From the NCBI RefSeq assembly GCF_028453695.1, contig NC_135776.1, positions 14,020,663 to 14,084,662 of the forward strand: DNA of 64,000 nt, given 5' to 3'. The stretch is from Augochlora pura. Taxonomy: Eukaryota > Arthropoda > Insecta > Hymenoptera > Halictidae. This document shows, one piece after another, positions 61,948 to 64,000 of this stretch. Each line of letters opens with the position of its first letter. Within the stretch, counting starts at the first letter, position 1. The position numbers and the translations under genes were made by a program. The notes beneath the pieces are model-generated. The model saw only the letters and a list, made by a program, of their open reading frames with translations. It searched no databases and was not told where the DNA came from.

Positions 61948-64000
61948 TAATATTATGATATCTAATAATAATAATATAATATTATAATATATAATTATAA
62001 TAATATAATATAGTTATCATAAGAAATTTTTCTGTGAAAGGTATCCAACAAATCATTTTGCCCAAGCTAAGGGTAGTTTAGCAAATTAATTAGCTCGAAA
62101 TAAATTGCGAAAGAATTCTCTCGAACCAGAAATTGTTCAATTACACAGACAAACGCAGGCAATCACTGTAAAAACTATCTGTCTCGGTAAGAAATATCAT
62201 AGCACAGAATTCCTCTTCCTCGCAATTGACTGAGAAAACATTTATCCCGCCCAAAAGCCTGGGATTCCAGCGCGAAGCTCGAACAACGTGTCAGCCATTT
62301 CGCTCGCGTTTCATCAAATAAATTGCCGAGTGGATCGCGCGCGAGATTCGCCGTTCCCTTCGTAAACACGCCGCACGATCAATAGAACATTCTTTTATCT
62401 TCATCCCGGAAAGAAAAATCTCTCCGCGGCCGCAAGAGATTCAAACACGGCGACGACGACGCAGCGCCGAGTTCGAACAGCGTACGTGCAAATATTGACC
62501 GGCGGCGCGATATCCTGGCGAAAAGACCGAGGAAGCTTTGCAAAAAGCTTCCGCGTGTGCTCGAATCGTCCCGGCGAGATTGCCCCGAAACTGCTCGAAA
62601 CTTTCGGTTCGCGGCAAGTTCGGAAGTCTACCGGCGACCGATAAGTCATTGGAAATTCGAATGGGCGGACGGCCGAAATAATTCCCGGCGTCGGCCGATT
62701 CGAAACAGGAGCGCCGCCGTCGACGTTACAGGACGAAAGCCGTAGCCGCGCCGGCCCCCTTTATCCGGTTCCTCGGCGAATTTCCGGCCCGTTTAGGCGA
62801 GAGAAAGTTTACAAGCAAGCGCGCCCGGGAAAAGCGGACTGCGCGACGAAATCATTTCACGGAATACGCCGGCGTCTGGAAAATAATGGGGAACGCTCGA
62901 TTTGAAATTCGCGAGCTTAATGCACGCACCCCCGGCATAATTGAGAGTGCCGGGTTCCGGTCCGCGATTCCCACCATCTGTTTCGCGATTGCGAAATATA
63001 CGCTGCCGGAAGTACGCCGTGGCTCGATTGTTCGAGTCTTCGATTCGATATTTTCCTAGGATCTTGCAATTGTTAACGAAATTGTGGTTCAAAGTGAGCT
63101 GTAAAAATGATTTTGATCTTTTATCAAATTGGTTGGAGTTTTCGAAGTTTAAATTCGCTGTTTTTGAAGGACCTTGTACCTGTTAGCAAAAATTGTTGTC
63201 CACAGTGAACTGTGAAGTAATTTTTAATTTCATAAACTTCTTTATTATACGACAAAGATATTTAAAGTTAAATTTTATTGTTCTTTTATAAGAAGAATCT
63301 TATCTTCAATAAAATCGTAATAACAGCAATAATAGAAACAATACTTCTCTTAGAATTATTAGAATAACACTAAATCTAATTAAAGAGTACTACACGCTAT
63401 TTTCTAGTAGCTCTTTCCTAGCAGAATTTAGCATTAAAATCCTTAAAATTATATATCGCATTTATAGTAAAATGTAGCATAAGAACTTGATTAATAATTT
63501 CTGAGAACTATCTTAGAACTATCTAATTCAAATTTTCATTTAATTTATTAAGTTACAATTTTTGCTTTCAATATAATAAACTTTTTAAGTAATATCAACC
63601 ATCTAATAAATATTTAAAAAAAAATTCAACAATTAATTTCAAATCCATAATTAAAATTTTTATTAATATATACAAAACAAAGCGTCTGACCATAACATAC
63701 CAGTTCCATGTCTCATTATTCCAAAAGCATTAAAAGAACGCGTTGCGCAGTAACATCGTCGATTCATTGGATCTTCTAGATCGCGATGGTAGATCGCGCG
63801 AGAATCTCGAAATGCGATTTATCTGTCGCGAAAGTGTACACAGGTGCCGTGTTTCAGATATTTGCTAGTGAAAAACAAACGCTCGCGATATTTTACGGGC
63901 ACTCGATCGTCTGCTACTCGAAATTAGACGCGTTCTGGAAGAATAGTTGGGGTGAGTTACGCAGCACTAGATACATCTGTTGAATTTTATGAGCAGCTGT
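61948..64000. other. Non-coding DNA
   Basis: An AT-rich part surrounds a GC-rich island at 62.4-63.05 kb. Short frames on both strands lack recognisable motifs. No gene is called. Confidence 0.5.

Overview
The window looks like nuclear DNA from an insect, most likely a hymenopteran and possibly a bee. The evidence is indirect. AT-rich stretches alternate with GC-rich islands in which CpG is not depleted. The only convincing gene is built from exons with GT/AG introns and a large last exon. There are many microsatellites and many short TTAA-flanked inverted-repeat elements, and no autonomous transposon. I see no bacterial-style gene layout, operon, ribosomal RNA, tRNA or CRISPR array. No sequence is recognised well enough to name a species.

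Layout. Positions 1 to about 47.8 kb contain no coding region I can support. This part is intergenic or intronic DNA with microsatellites, minisatellites, degenerate tandem repeats and at least eight small elements bounded by TTAA and matching inverted ends. Long open frames here are mostly translated microsatellites (33.1-33.9 kb) or stop-poor readings of GC-rich DNA (6.25-6.95 kb). A further one at 28.9-29.4 kb lies over a 45-bp tandem repeat.

From 48.2 to 51.8 kb on the minus strand lies the 3' part of a protein-coding gene. It has an 807-codon last exon (48244-50667) and a 137-nt upstream exon (51629-51765) that joins it in phase 0 across a 961-nt intron. The product starts with a short charged coiled coil and an acidic tract. 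A long, disordered-looking Ser/Pro-rich body follows, with two NPF motifs and several basic-directed phosphorylation-type sites, and the protein ends in an unusual Cys/Trp tail. I cannot name the family. A possible 5' coding exon sits at 61179-61392: its reading frame and phase-1 end match the coiled-coil exon, but its splice donor is weak.

From 51.8 to 64 kb is intron or upstream DNA of that gene, with more repeats. These include an ACGTC-rich palindrome cluster, a 133-bp direct duplication, a pyrimidine tract, a 30-base poly-C run and another TTAA element.

The most interesting non-gene signal is the set of TTAA-bounded short elements whose left and right ends match each other within a copy but differ between copies. 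One of these families occurs twice, at 11.6 and 38.8 kb, and carries a 44-bp internal repeat built on a 14-bp palindrome. A second signal is three separate clusters of ACGTC half-palindromes at 6.1, 27.5 and 52.8 kb.
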